Below are positions 1-12,035 of a DNA stretch of 64,000 nucleotides, in pieces. The translations under genes and the position numbers were made by a program. The notes under the pieces were generated by a model. The model saw only the letters and a program-made list of their open reading frames with translations, made no database searches and was not told where the DNA came from. The DNA comes from Holothuria scabra (Eukaryota; Echinodermata; Holothuroidea; Aspidochirotida; Holothuriidae), in contig CM074195.1 of NCBI GenBank assembly GCA_037179385.1, positions 8,447,787 through 8,511,786 of the forward strand. Direction: 5' to 3'. Each line of letters starts with the position of its first letter. Position 1 is the first letter of the stretch.

Positions 1-136
1 TATTCATTTAGGAGGTGTCTCATTACTTTACATTGGATATGCAATTTGTAAGCCATGGAACTTTATCATTACAGTTACTTGAAAACGAAATAAAAAGTAA
101 TTTGTTGGATCTCACCGTTGTTTCTGCAGTCTGATC

Positions 137-297
137 ATTAACCCGAAGGGTCGTTACTCCGAAGGCCCGTTACTCCGAAGGTTCATTATTCCGAATACAT
201 CATTTGGATCAGTATTCCGAAAGATCGTTTTTCCGAAGGGTCATTTTTCCGAGTTGAAAGCAAGGCTCGACATTCCGGAGGGTCCTTATTCCGAATC
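137..297. repeat. Degenerate short tandem repeat (CCGAAGGGTCGTTA-type unit)
   Basis: About nine diverged units of 16-18 bases, each built on a core like TTACTCCGAAGG or TTATTCCGAA, follow one another. The same unit reappears in the opposite orientation at about 352-505, so the two blocks form a loose inverted pair. No coding potential is seen. Confidence 0.7.
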
Positions 298-351
298 AAG
301 AATAATTGTCGTTTTTATTTCAGAAACCACCATTGTCACATGACCAGCACC

Positions 352-505
352 ATCATTTAAATAACGACCCTTATTTTTTTATTCGGGTTAATGACCTTAT
401 TCTCTCTTCGGGATAACGGCCCTGATTTCGTTCTCGAAATACCGACCATCACTTAAGATTAAAGACCTCTACTTTAGTTCGGGATTGTGACCCTTAAGTT
501 TTTAG
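352..505. repeat. Inverted counterpart of the 137-297 tandem repeat
   Basis: Units such as ATTCGGGTTAATGACC and TTCGGGATAACGGCCC are the reverse complement of the CCGAAGG/CGTTA units to the left. The block is more diverged than the first. Together they could be the two arms of an old fold-back element. Confidence 0.5.
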
Positions 506-2624
506 TACTCTGTCTACACCCTAAAATCAAAAGAGTTAACTTAGTCACTGTCTAATCGAGTGAACAGTGGGAAGTCACTCCATTAGATTGTTAATTCAGT
601 CCAAGAAGAGTGAAAAAGGAGGAAGAAAAATTCACTTTTCTACGAGTGTCTTCAATGGTCACTCTTTTTTAGTTTGTTAGTTTAGATGGAGTTTTACGGT
701 CCAATTTCCAACCTATCGGTTCAAGTCTTCCCTATTCCATTGCTCCTTTCTTGTAAATGAGTTCACTGTAGCCACTCCATTAGAAGTGAAACTTTATTAG
801 AGAGTAACTTAATGAAGTCTTTTGATTTTAGAGTCTAGTCTCATCTTGTGGAGGTAACGAAGAACGTCAAAGTTGTTGAGAGTTGCAACAGAACTTTCCT
901 GACTTTGAAAGGTTACTAGGTTAAGGGGAACCCCTTCATTCGACTATACAATGACGGATATCCGTAAACAAATAATAGTTGCTCACCGTGGTTATTAACT
1001 CAACAAGAAGAAGACCGAAACCTAAACGACAGTTTATCGCAATCTGTATTAGGTATTCTCATACGAGCTTCCGTTTCAATTCACTTGACGAGGTACTCAA
1101 TATAGAACTCACCGAGAATGAGTTATTGATTACGACACACAATAATTTTTCATGATCTAACACATTATAAATAATACGCTACATGGAAGTTAGCCAAAGT
1201 TCGTAGAATTCAGGTGATACTTCGAAACATTATTGAAACAAGTGTTGATTACCTTCAAATGATTATGGGTAAGTTAGTTAGTTGGATAGATGAGATTTAA
1301 CAACACACCAACACGAATGTTTTATTAGTGTCAGTCAACTCGATAAAAAGTTCAATCCATTTTCAAGTTTGCTTCAAGTTCAAGTTTGGTTTCCCTTTAG
1401 TCGCCTCTTACCACAGGCGGTAAATACCGTGGGCATATTCTACAACCCCCAGTCCACAGGGGCCAAATGATAATGGGATGTCACCAGCCCATTTGTGAAA
1501 TTGTCACGTTAGAAATTGCTGCTATCCACTCAGTGACGGAAAGTCGGTATCGTCAGACCAAACCCCTGACTGAAATTTTTTGCGGCGCTCTTTACTGACT
1601 GGCCGGCGAACTCACAGTCTGCTAATAGCGCCTCTGCAGACCATTTTCACCCCACTTACAAAAATCTCTAGCTCTGCCGCTATACCTACTGACCTATTTT
1701 ATTAGGAGTAAAAACATCGCAAACCTGTTTTTAATAAAAGTGGCGACAACGCATTTACTAAAAATATAACAGAGAAAACCTTCACTTTCAATATAAAGAA
1801 AAAAGTTCATGCATCGTGAAGCGTGGCTGCCATCCTACTACTGTGCACAAGAGGTTGCAACAGGTAGGTGTTAATAGTACATTGTACCTCTCTATATAAC
1901 TTAAACATTCTAGTTCCACAATAAAACCAAAGCAATGCCAACCGAAAGAGGAATGTTTGTCTTTTTGTTTCATCTAAATCGTCCCAAATAATACAAGGCG
2001 GGGTCACTGAACCCAAATTTAGCATATGACATATTTAACTGGAATCTAAAAATTATGTTTCGAAAGTTATCTCTAAAGGAAAAACAACACCGACAGCGAC
2101 TAGCGTTACTTATTTCAATCAAACTAATGAGTAATAAAGATTTAAACCTGACGGAGGTTTTGAAAGTTGTCAACATCTATTTCAAACAAAATATGAAATA
2201 TGATACCGGATTTAATGCATGTCGACCATTATTTGATTCGATGTATCGTCGTTGAAGTCCCAATAATATACACAACCGTACTAATAAAACAGTCTACACC
2301 ACCAATTCGGGAGCTTCATACCACTTTGAATGAGTCTCATAAACGGTTTGTAGACAACATTTTTAGTTGTTGCAATTATGGCTAGTATCGATTACTGGTC
2401 ATTTTAATCTTTAAACAAAGGAAACTTTGAGGTGCCTACTATTTCAGGCAGTGTGGTGGTGGTGGTAATCTTTCAAACACAAATCAAACTTTGTGTAAAG
2501 CTTTAACATTAATTCTTGCACATATAATACTGTTATTATCAGTTTTCTCTCATGTCGCTTCGGCCAAATGCAGCACATCTGATCTGCAACTCCCACCATT
2601 TATCCCCTGAGTTGTTATCTCTAT
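506..2624. other. Unassigned non-coding DNA
   Basis: There is no exon with convincing splice borders and no recognised repeat apart from two points. The words CACTCCATTAGA recur near 577 and 773. The stretch around 1560-1700 shares the phrase AAAATCTCTAGCTCTG with 13345-13365, suggesting a shared old repeat. Open frames here are short and unlike known proteins. Later exons of the transporter at 3965-4253 were looked for on the minus strand and not found. Confidence 0.5.
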
Positions 2625-3059
2625 TAAAAGTGTACCTCAAGTAAAAAACTCAAAAATATATATTAAACAGCATGAAAAATGAACTCCTACAGTCCAACTC
2701 CCATCTTCATAGGCATTCTTGAGCGGAGATATAAAATGTTGAAGTTTATTCATTCAAATGAAAATGATACATTGTGCGCAATAATTTGCGATGTCATTTG
2801 TCTCAAGCAAACACTGGAAGTGTTCAAGGCTATAAAATCATTTTCAATTTGAAAAGGAAATAAAGCAGTTAATGTAAGTTACAAAACAAGAAAATCACAA
2901 ATTATTGCGCAACGAGCTAGTTTGTTTTAAGTGAATAAATTGCAACATTTAATACCTCGGGTAAAGAATGTCCTATGAAGATGGGGCTTCGACTATTAGA
3001 ATTCATTTGTCATGCTGTTTAATATGTATTTTTGATTTTTGTGACTTGAGGTACACTTT
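2625..3059. mobile_element. Fold-back element, family K
   Basis: The stretch is a long imperfect palindrome. The left end starts AGTGTACCTCAAG and the right end finishes CTTGAGGTACACTTT. The arms match for about 135 bases each, including AAACAGCATG on the left and CATGCTGTTTAA on the right, and pairing continues inward through GCGCAATAATTTG. The right end of a second copy lies at about 12925-13010. It has no coding capacity, so it is probably a non-autonomous DNA transposon. Confidence 0.75.
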
Positions 3060-3359
3060 ATTGTCCTGATTCGATGTTAAGCAAATGCCACAAATACACC
3101 TCTTGATTCAGAATTACTGATGAAACCATTCAATATGAATGAAGACTACAATTTTTTTTATTAAAAAAGTATTTAAACAAAACACAATTCCGACATAAAA
3201 TACAACAAGCATGTCCTGACAGAGAAACTTAATACTGAGGGAACATTTGAACAAATGCATGCGATATCCGAATGCTTTCAGACTCTGTATCCTTCAAACG
3301 TTGCAATATTCTGGCACTATAAATCAAAGTGTAGTAAAGTGGGGAGGGCGGTAGTGGGA

Positions 3360-3520
3360 CGATGCGCACTGTTAACAAGAAATTTCCTTACTGGCTAACG
3401 ATAGCCCTAATCCCTAACCTAACCTAACCTAACCTAATCCCTTACCCTAACAAAGAATACAATCGATGCAATACAGTGGCAACAACCAATCACGAAGCAC
3501 CTTGTTAAACAGTGCGCATC
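3360..3520 (+). mobile_element. TIR element with telomere-like CCTAA repeats, copy 1
   Basis: A 161-base unit begins CGATGCGCACTGTTAACAAG and ends CTTGTTAAACAGTGCGCATC, so it has its own terminal inverted repeats. Inside, at about 3412-3449, is a run of CCTAA and CCCTAA units, followed by AAAGAATACAATCGATGCAA. An inverted second copy follows after 35 bases, and a fragment of the same element is at 31432-31486. Confidence 0.75.
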
Positions 3521-3555
3521 TACCCGTTTCAGACGTTTACACCACTACCGGGATG

Positions 3556-3702
3556 GATGCGCACTGTTTAATAAGGTTTTTCGTGATTGATTATTGCAAT
3601 GGTATTGTATCGATTGTATTCTTTGTTAGGGTTAGGGATTAGGTTAGAGATTAGGACTATCGTGAGCTAGTTACGAAATTTCTTGTTAAATAGTGCCCAT
3701 CG
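3556..3702 (-). mobile_element. TIR element with telomere-like repeats, copy 2 (inverted)
   Basis: This is the reverse complement of 3360-3520 with scattered differences. It starts GATGCGCACTGTTTAATAAG and ends TCTTGTTAAATAGTGCCC, with TTAGGGTTAGGGATTAGG inside. The pair makes a hairpin with arms of roughly 150-160 bases and a 35-base loop. Confidence 0.75.
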
Positions 3703-3964
3703 ACACTCTAAAACCTTTGTTCTATAGAAGAGGAATGTGCCGCCAATCACGGTCTATTTGGAAATCTTATGAGAAGGCTTACCAGACGGCTCTTTGAAAT
3801 TTAATAATAAAATTTGCTTTTAAAGTATATTTATAATGAGTGTGAGAAGCATTCTGAATACAATTACTATGTTCAAAGACGAAACATAAAACCCCTTAAC
3901 CCAGTATTTGCTTATCTGGACTTCAGTTCCCCTTCACAGTTCCGTTACCAATGCTTGTACTCAC

Positions 3965-4253
3965 CTGAAAGAAGGGACGCTGCTGCAGCTATCAGGAAGG
4001 ACAGGACGACTCCTGGCCCCGCCATTTCTCTAGCTACCATTCCAGATACCACGTACATTCCTGTCCCCATACAACTTCCAACACCCAAAGATATTAGATC
4101 TAAGGTACTCAGGCATTTTGCCATGCGTCCAGGAATGCCACTTTCCGGAAACTCTCCGCTACTCTCGGGCTCGATCTCTCGGACCCTGATCAATCGTTGT
4201 AACACGTCTTTCAAAGTTTCGCCAATGCCCATCGTGGTGTGTGCAATTTACAT
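3965..4253 (-). CDS. SLC7A14-like cationic amino acid transporter, first coding exon (partial gene)
   Basis: The exon encodes the N-terminus of an APC-superfamily transporter of the SLC7 cationic amino acid transporter branch. It begins after a pyrimidine-rich acceptor (TTCTTCCTCAG) with a short 5'UTR containing an ATG followed at once by a stop. The likely start is the ATG at 4232-4230. About 89 codons run to a GTGAGT donor at 3964, leaving phase 1. Residues about 41-90 hold the first membrane helix with [10 protein letters not shown] and GTGMYVVSG, then [13 protein letters not shown]. This wording is closer to SLC7A14 than to CAT-1/2/3 as I recall those families; the sub-family call is inference. 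SLC7A14-type proteins are multi-spanning membrane proteins linked to intracellular cationic amino acid transport. The following exons must lie left of the window, since none was found between 1 and 3964. Confidence 0.85.
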
Positions 4254-5190
4254 CTGAGGAAGAAAAAATGATGTATTATTTTTCTTTGCATTACATGTGT
4301 GAACGTTTGAATGAGGAAGGGAAATCTCCAAAGTTATGGCGTATACATTCTTCTATCTCGGACTTCCTGTTCGCATCTACGAAATGATACGGAAATGGTT
4401 TTCAAGAGTTTGTATGGGGGTGGGGAATAGTTGCAGGACAATTTAGGATTCCCACTGGGTTATGATCCGAAGAGTTTGTTTAGGTCAAGTTACGACGTTC
4501 CTTAAAGGATAACATTCTCAAGACCGGTATAAGGAATTCTAAACATTCATTTATAAAAATTGACTTTAAAACTCCAGATCATTTCTTCTTCAAACTGAAC
4601 TTATCCGACCACCACTTTCAAGTCAAAAGAACCTCCATGAGGGTAATAAGGTCCATATCATACCAATCATGCGACGCTGATAGTCGAGAGTCGATATTCC
4701 ATAACCGTACGGGACTCTTTCTCTCAAGGGAGGCGGTGACATTTTGCCTGACTCCAGATCCCCAAACAGGGCATAATCTCTGCCCGACTGAGGCACAGAG
4801 GTCTGCTCTGTTCAGCAAACGGTTTGTCAATTGAGGACTGCAGCCCTAACTTTCAGTCCCGTCCCGCCACGTCTTATTCTCATAGTACGGTGACTGTTAT
4901 CAGCTAAGACGTGAGCCGAGTTTGGGTCTTTTTCCGCACCTTCTTTCTACTCTATAGCGAATCTTTACCATCGACATGGCCTTATTTCCCAAATCATGCT
5001 ACGGTCCTGAAGGGACATAAAACTTAAAGGTCGTTATTTGTCACACCAAACTACGATTTTACCAAGAGTCTACCAAGATTATCAATTGGTACAGCTTTTT
5101 GATTAATTGACACCAAATTAAAATAATGCAGGGGAACTCATATTACCTAGCATATACCTGTATACTGAAACTGTTTAGGCAGTTGTGGGG
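4254..5190. other. Unassigned, partly GC-richer DNA upstream of the transporter exon
   Basis: This is the intron or 5' flank of the minus-strand transporter exon. About 4620-4960 is richer in GC than its surroundings and has short open frames on both strands, but none resembles a known protein. It could hold a 5' non-coding exon. No clear core promoter was seen. Confidence 0.35.
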
Positions 5191-5375
5191 ACCGCGTGTA
5201 TGGTCTAACGGTAAGAGCATCCGCTTCTCAGCCGGGAGGCCCGGGTTCAATTCCCAGGTCGAGTCATACCAAAGTCTCTAAAAATGGAACCTACTGCCGT
5301 TGTGCGTGAAGCTCTGTATATGGAGTAGGGAAACAAGCCAGCCACTACAGGAAAAAGACATTGGTCTGTTCGACT
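5191..5375 (+). mobile_element. tRNA-derived SINE, copy 1 (best preserved)
   Basis: The head looks like a tRNA gene. TGGTCTAACGG (5201-5211) matches the pol III A box and GGTTCAATTCC (5244-5254) matches the B box. The body continues GAGTCATACCAAAGTCTCT and reaches ACAAGCCAGCCACTACAGG near 5333-5351. Diverged copies in the opposite orientation are at 36244-36402, 49835-50013 and 55565-55675. The anticodon region has CTC, so a tRNA-Glu-like ancestor is possible. The anticodon stem does not pair well, so this is not a working tRNA gene. Confidence 0.8.
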
Positions 5376-6438
<1,063 letters not shown>

Positions 6439-7476
6439 GACAGTTGTGTTTGGGGCTAGAAGTAAGAAGGTTTGCATCAGAGTGTTTTCACGTGACGTCA
6501 TAAATGGTTAGCCTCCCGACAGCCGAGAATGGCGGCCATCAGAACAGAAGCTTCTCAGCTGGCTATATGTAGTACAGTAATACAGTTTTTGGCATGTCAA
6601 GAAAGAAGGGGGCTTGCATGTGTCCTCAGTAAAAACACTCTGTTTGAACTATCTGGAGTGATAAATATCTGCCATTCACTGACTAGTCTCTTGTTCTTCA
6701 GACCTCTACGTCATAGGAATGTCATACATGGTGCCGTTTCTGAATGGTTGAAAAGAAAAGACACTAAACACGATCTCGGCCAACCTCCAGGAGCGGAGTA
6801 CGCACTGAACAAGGTTAGTTTGTCCAGGGAGGTGCACCTTCCTGGTTTGTCACAGGTGAATGTTGAGTTAAACCTTTAAAACATATAACCGTTTCTGGAG
6901 AATGTAGTTCGGATTTGCATCAAACATGGTTGTCAGAGAAAGAACGGAATGACGAAAGATGGTCACTTTAGGCGTAAGTTTCAAACTCAGATATGAAAAA
7001 GTACGATATTTACGATAAGCAAAGGTATATGATATTCTAACGACAAAAAATTTTCCAGCCACAGTTTCCAATATTAATGGTCGCGCAAGGGTTCAAGGAA
7101 TGGTTTGCCGCTGATCCCGGGTGTTCCAGTGTCTAGTTTTGTAAATCACCTTTTAGTTATTACGTCCATTTATCTTTATCACTGAAATGCCTGTTTACAA
7201 AGTTAGTTTGATCATCTCGTCAATGATGTAGCCTGGTTGACGTCATGTATGCAGGCAGTGCTAAATATAAGATCTTGAAACCTACGCCCACAGACTGTGC
7301 GAAATTTATTTCATCAACTCGTTTTTTCTTATTGTTTGTAATTTACCTTGGTAGAGGGATTTGTTTGTCAGACGCTTTTATCATGTGACTGAAATGAACG
7401 TGAGACTAAAATGAACAATATGACATTCATGCTGCTAACTGGGTTGGTTTAAATTAAGACGTTTTCATTTAAATCA
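6439..7476. other. Unassigned DNA with a CRE-like site
   Basis: CACGTGACGTCAT lies at about 6490-6502, joining an E-box to a CRE-like core, and is followed by GAATGGCGGCCATC. An ATG at 6529 opens a 116-codon frame on the plus strand that ends at 6879. The frame does not resemble a known protein and has no clear splice structure. Another TGACGTCAT is near 7240. It may be a promoter or an old repeat whose ends carry these sites. Confidence 0.3.
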
Positions 7477-7684
7477 TACACTCTAACACATCTAGTCAAA
7501 TAAGGCACGAGCCGGAATCTTGTCAAATATTTGAAAAGATTTGTTTTAAATTGACTAGAACTGGTAAAAAAATAAAACTATTCGTTTCATTATGAGTCGA
7601 ATCTAGTCAAATGTTTGACAAGATTCTGGTTCGTGCCCCCATTGATTAGATCCTATTCAAATCTGACTAGTTTTTTAGAGTGTA
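7477..7684. mobile_element. Fold-back element, family L (single copy)
   Basis: The ends are TACACTCTAA on the left and TTAGAGTGTA on the right. The inner arms match through GGCACGAGCCGGAATCTTGT against ACAAGATTCTGGTTCGTGCC, and then TCAAATATTTGA. CTAGTCAAAT repeats occur in both arms. The element is about 208 bases and non-coding. Confidence 0.7.
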
Positions 7685-8611
7685 CAGGAAAGGATATTTT
7701 CTTTCTTACAAATAAAAGTTACAACGTGGACATGTGGAACGTTCCTCGAGCTTACGCATCAGTAATTGACAAGTTGTTCATTTGATCGAGTTCTATTCGA
7801 ATAGATAAGCGATCTTCAATACGTATTCTAAAGTCCTCCCGAACCTCTGACAAAGGGCCGTTCGGCAAAACCAAACTTTAAACTGCTTCCCGTAGAAGCC
7901 ATTACGTCCACTAAAGGACAAAAGCTGACCAACCTCCCAACCCTCAGACCATTTACATCATTGGTCTGTCATGTATTGCTCCATTGTTCACTGGATAAGC
8001 GATCCCCAATAAACGATTAAATCCGTATTCAGGGGTCGCTATAAACCTTCTTCCAAGGTTAGAAGCATGCATTACAGTGTTCATTTCCTATACCAGGGGG
8101 CTCTAAGAGCTCTTTGCCCACCCCCTTTAAATTCAATTAATCGCCGGCCAGCACCTTAGCTGTCTGGTCCCGGGTAGGCAACCAACCTTTGAAATAGCCG
8201 GCCTTTCCACCCCATATTATACAGTTATATAAAATCATAACATGCGGCAGACTATTAGAATTGCATAAAATGCATTCTTTTATTTTTTGACTTCATAAAT
8301 ATTCATGTATCAGTTATTGTATTTCGGGCAGCTGGAAGAGTGTCGTACATGACACATTTTACGTATTCGTTTGGAAGTACGTGCAGCGTAGATATAATTT
8401 CGTTAAGCTAAACGTAGTCTGGCAGCACAAGTAGGTTTATATGCGTGACAGAACTAAAGATATATTAATTATCTGCAACAGGATATCAAATATGCAAGAT
8501 AGTTGCATTTAAGGAGGGTTGACTTACAAGGGTTGACTAGAAATGAAAGGGGTGCAGGGGCATGATACATGTCAGATCATGTTCGCCTATCATTTAGTCA
8601 AAATGTAAATA
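7685..8611. other. Unassigned non-coding DNA
   Basis: AATAGATAAGCGATCTTCAA near 7800 and TGGATAAGCGATCCCCAATA near 7993 are loosely alike, pointing to an old duplication. No exon, RNA gene or well-bounded repeat was found. Confidence 0.4.
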
Positions 8612-8795
8612 TTAAAGGGCTTATCCTTTCTCCCAAAACTACATTTGGTGTAGTAGTCCTTAGAAATTTTTCAATTGGCACAGTTCTTTTATTGACAGTT
8701 AGTTAAAAAATGCAGAGTACAGAAGCTCATTTTACACAGCATGTATACTGAACTGAGAGTTTTTATTACACGTTGGGGACTTGTATACTGTTTGG
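8612..8795 (-). mobile_element. MITE family A, copy 1 (truncated)
   Basis: It begins TTAAAGGGCTTATCC and shares TTTTTCAATTGGCACAG, the TGCAGAGTAC stretch and CTGAGAGTTTTTATTACAC with the other family A copies in this orientation. Similarity fades after about 8790, so the far end is lost. Confidence 0.6.
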
Positions 8796-9594
8796 GGTGA
8801 AATTTAAACTGCCGTTGAATTACGATTGTCTTTAAACATTTTAGTGTTTTTATCACCGGTCTTTTCCGCGCCTGCCCTAAAAGTTGTGTCACCCCTTTCA
8901 GCACATAGACTGGCTACACCCTTCGCAGGGCTGCTTGTTTTTTATATGAGAACGAATCAGCATGTCTCGTTCAGTCGTTCTGTTTTAGAAATATGACCAT
9001 CCCTTTGCTTAGAGGTACCGCCAATCACAAACCAGATGAACCAAAGTTTTATATGTTTCTAGCATCTTACATGGTGTCACATATTAGGCCTACATAGGGC
9101 GCGTGATGGTCCCGTATGCACGGCAGCATATGACCTTATTAGCACCACAACAAGCTACGCACGGAGAAGAAATCTTGTTGAGGGAAGGGGTGAAATCATA
9201 AGCGAAATTTAGAGGAAAATATTGCGTTTGTTTTACAAGGAAGTCTCATCCTTTCAAAACAAATATTTATTGGCAAAGAGTGATAAATAATTACAAATAA
9301 GGCAGTATGGTAGCCTTCTTTTCAAGAAATAAGTTTCCTTCAGATAAAAATTCAGTTGTTTGTTGCTCAAGATTAATTTGTTCACCCAAACTTTCAACAT
9401 TTCAAAAGATGCAACTTCCATAACTCTTCTTTTGCATAATGTTTTGAGGAGATGAAGCTATTGCTGGAGTTTATTGTTGTGACAAAATGATTTAAAAATG
9501 ACTAGAGCTATTTACTTTGAATGCTATGTTGGAGCATTTTAAACACAATATTTCCCTTTAAGTTAGGAGAACTAAAACTGTTTGGGAGTTGTCC
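8796..9594. other. Unassigned non-coding DNA
   Basis: This AT-rich stretch lies between two family A copies. No exon or repeat boundary could be supported. Confidence 0.4.
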
Positions 9595-9901
9595 TTAAAA
9601 GCCCAGTTCTCTCACCCCAAACAGTACCTAACCTTCTTACTTAAGCCCCTCCCACAATTGTCTGAAATTTATCCTCATCCAGATACAATCTCAGTTTATT
9701 GCTTCAACTGTTCAAGGTGAGTACAGAAAAATTCAATTTATATAATCAAAACACTCTCAGTACCATTCATGCTGTGTATTAAAAGCTTTGGTACTCTGCA
9801 TTGTTTGAATAAGCTGTCAATCAAAGAGCTGAACCAATTGAAAATTTCGGTACCCCGGCGTACCAAAACTGTAGTTTGGGGTGAGAGGTTTGGCCCTTTA
9901 A
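9595..9901 (+). mobile_element. MITE family A, copy 2
   Basis: It starts TTAAAAGCCCAGTTCTCTCA and ends GTTTGGGGTGAGAG...GGCCCTTTAA, with matching terminal inverted repeats rich in CTCACCCCAAAC. The inner part has CCTTCTTACTTAAGCCCC, CACAATTGTCTGAAA and ATCCTCATCCAGATACAATC, all shared with the other copies. A splice-donor-like CAAGGTGAGTA is at about 9713-9723. It has no coding capacity. Confidence 0.85.
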
Positions 9902-11708
9902 TATACCAAACAGCAACGTGTGTTTCGCTGTTTGTTGAATCTTGATATCCAATTATATCTGCAATGTAAAACAGCAACTCTCTCCTTCCATGATATTATC
10001 ATCCCATGTACAAGTGTAAGAAATGATCAGAGTTGCGTTGAGCAATTTCCACTCAAGATAAAGTCTTCAAGTGAAACGAATGTAAGATTTTATTAACTCT
10101 GAATTTGAAACATTATCAAGAAACAAACAATTTTACATTATCTGACTGTTTGAACTTAATCATAAATTGTAAATATGTCAACGACGCCTTGAAGTCTATC
10201 CGAATAAATGACCAGCAAGGCCACTCGTGCGTGAGTTAGAACAATTCTGGGATTTATCATAAACAAAAGATATAAATTCAATAAGTAGCATACAGTTTTG
10301 GCTGTCTTGACTGCATCAAATTTCAGTTAAGTTTGTAGAGGTTGTTTATAATAAATTGATCCGACTGGTGATAGATCAAGAACATCATATTTCTAATATG
10401 CATCGGCATAACCAGAGGGAGGGGGAAGGGAGCATGCCCTTCGAGTTCTTAACAAATACTTTGTTTAAGGGACTAAAAATTGCCATCAAATGATGCTAAA
10501 TGTTGCAAGAGATTTCAACGTCTGAAACTTGACAGGACACCCTCCCCTCAGCACTCTTCCCCAGGCCGTTGAGCAGGCTCTTGAGTTTCCACGCCAAACG
10601 AACATTCTGGCTACCCCAGTGCTGATACGAATATGCCCATGGAGTTCATGGCTAGTACCGATACATGGCCGGTACCGTCTTTTATATGGTTCCTGTTCAA
10701 GTACGTAACCATGACACGTTCCCCTTCACTACCCTAATAGATCTTGATTTTTTTTTTTTTTTTGCAATCTCTCCCATATTACGTAATCATGTAAAAGATT
10801 AAACTATTGCAAAGTTTTGGAACCAAATTGAAGTCCTGTGGTAGTAAGATAAAATTCATTGGTAGAAACTCCCTACTTCATATTTTACCCCCTCCTTTGA
10901 GTTTCTCTTTCAAAACAGCAACTTTTCTACCAGCCTACCAGCATTGATGTTGCCAAGTGAATCACTGTTGCCTAGTCACAAGTATAAACAACTTTGAGGA
11001 TCTGTGTTATCACACTTCTTGTCAGTAATCTCGGCTTGTTACATTTACAGCTTACAGCTTGAGTGTTTCCTGATACACATTAGATCCATGTTGATGCAAG
11101 TGAAATGTTCTAGCATGGTCTTGCTATATGTACGGAAAAATTACAACTGCGTAGCCAGGGAAGATTGGGTGGTCGTCCCTTTCAGCCGCCCAACCCAAAA
11201 ATGACGGGAAAAGAAGAAGAAAAAGACGGAGAAAAATGGAAAAGGAAGAAAAGAGGAAACTTATAGAGAGGTACCATGTGCCCTACCCGTGTAAGTCAAA
11301 AGTGACGCCTTTCTCCTACGACAGGTAGCCCAGAAAAGTGCCCATTCATCACCTCAGTATTCGTGCCCACTAAGATTAAATCGTGCCTACGCCCTTTTAA
11401 GATGAACACGTTACCAACATTTCTCCCAACGTTCGTATAGGCTTACCAAGTGCATGGCCACCGCCGGGACTACTGTTATTTGTGCAACTTGACTATGAAA
11501 CTGCAACAGTTCAGACCAAATGCAAATTGAAATGGGAGAAAAATGACACATTTTCTACTTCATTCTGTTTGTTGAATTGCATCTGAACTTAAATTTTGTG
11601 GAAATGTTTATATGTATCTCGTAAGGCTGTCGATAGTGTTCTACTTGAGCAAGTCTAAACTTTGACGCCCAAGCCATAAGAGCAGTCATATTGGTAAATC
11701 GTCCGTAG
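9902..11708. other. Unassigned non-coding DNA with a poly-T run
   Basis: There is a T run at about 10748-10763. The stretch 11140-11230 starts GCGTAGCCAGGGAAG and ends in an A/G-rich tail, which looks like part of an old dispersed repeat. No gene was recognised. Confidence 0.4.
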
Positions 11709-11773
11709 ACATACATACATACATACATACATACATACATACATACATACATACATACACACACATACATACA

Positions 11774-11807
<34 letters not shown>

Positions 11808-11905
11808 CATACATACATACATACATACATACATACATACATACATACATACATACATACATACATACATACATACATACATACATACAAACATACATAC
11901 ATACT
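11709..11905. repeat. ACAT tetranucleotide microsatellite
   Basis: Nearly 200 bases of ACAT/CATA units are interrupted only by ACACAC near 11757-11765 and ATAT near 11802. Long open frames of Met-Tyr-Val-Cys repeats on the minus strand are an artefact of this repeat. Confidence 0.95.
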
Positions 11906-12035
11906 ACGACAATATATATGCAAAGGATTTAAAAAGCAGTCGATCCGATATGCCCCAACGTATAAAGGTCTTGGACATGTTGGATTTGAGCTATCACATT
12001 TGTTGATTAACCGCAGTTTTTTTTTTTATTTTTTT

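Noticed and set aside
3412..3449. A true telomere or chromosome end
   Set aside because: The CCTAA run is short, internal, present in both arms of an inverted element and flanked by ordinary sequence on both sides.
5195..5266. A functional tRNA gene
   Set aside because: Box A and box B are good, but the anticodon stem does not pair well and the unit continues into a SINE body and tail, with diverged copies elsewhere.
6529..6879. A 116-codon frame after a CRE-like site as a gene
   Set aside because: The protein resembles nothing known and no exon structure follows. The surrounding motifs may belong to an old repeat.
11555..11923. Long minus-strand frames of repeated Met-Tyr-Val-Cys
   Set aside because: They are a by-product of the ACAT microsatellite, which is open in several frames.
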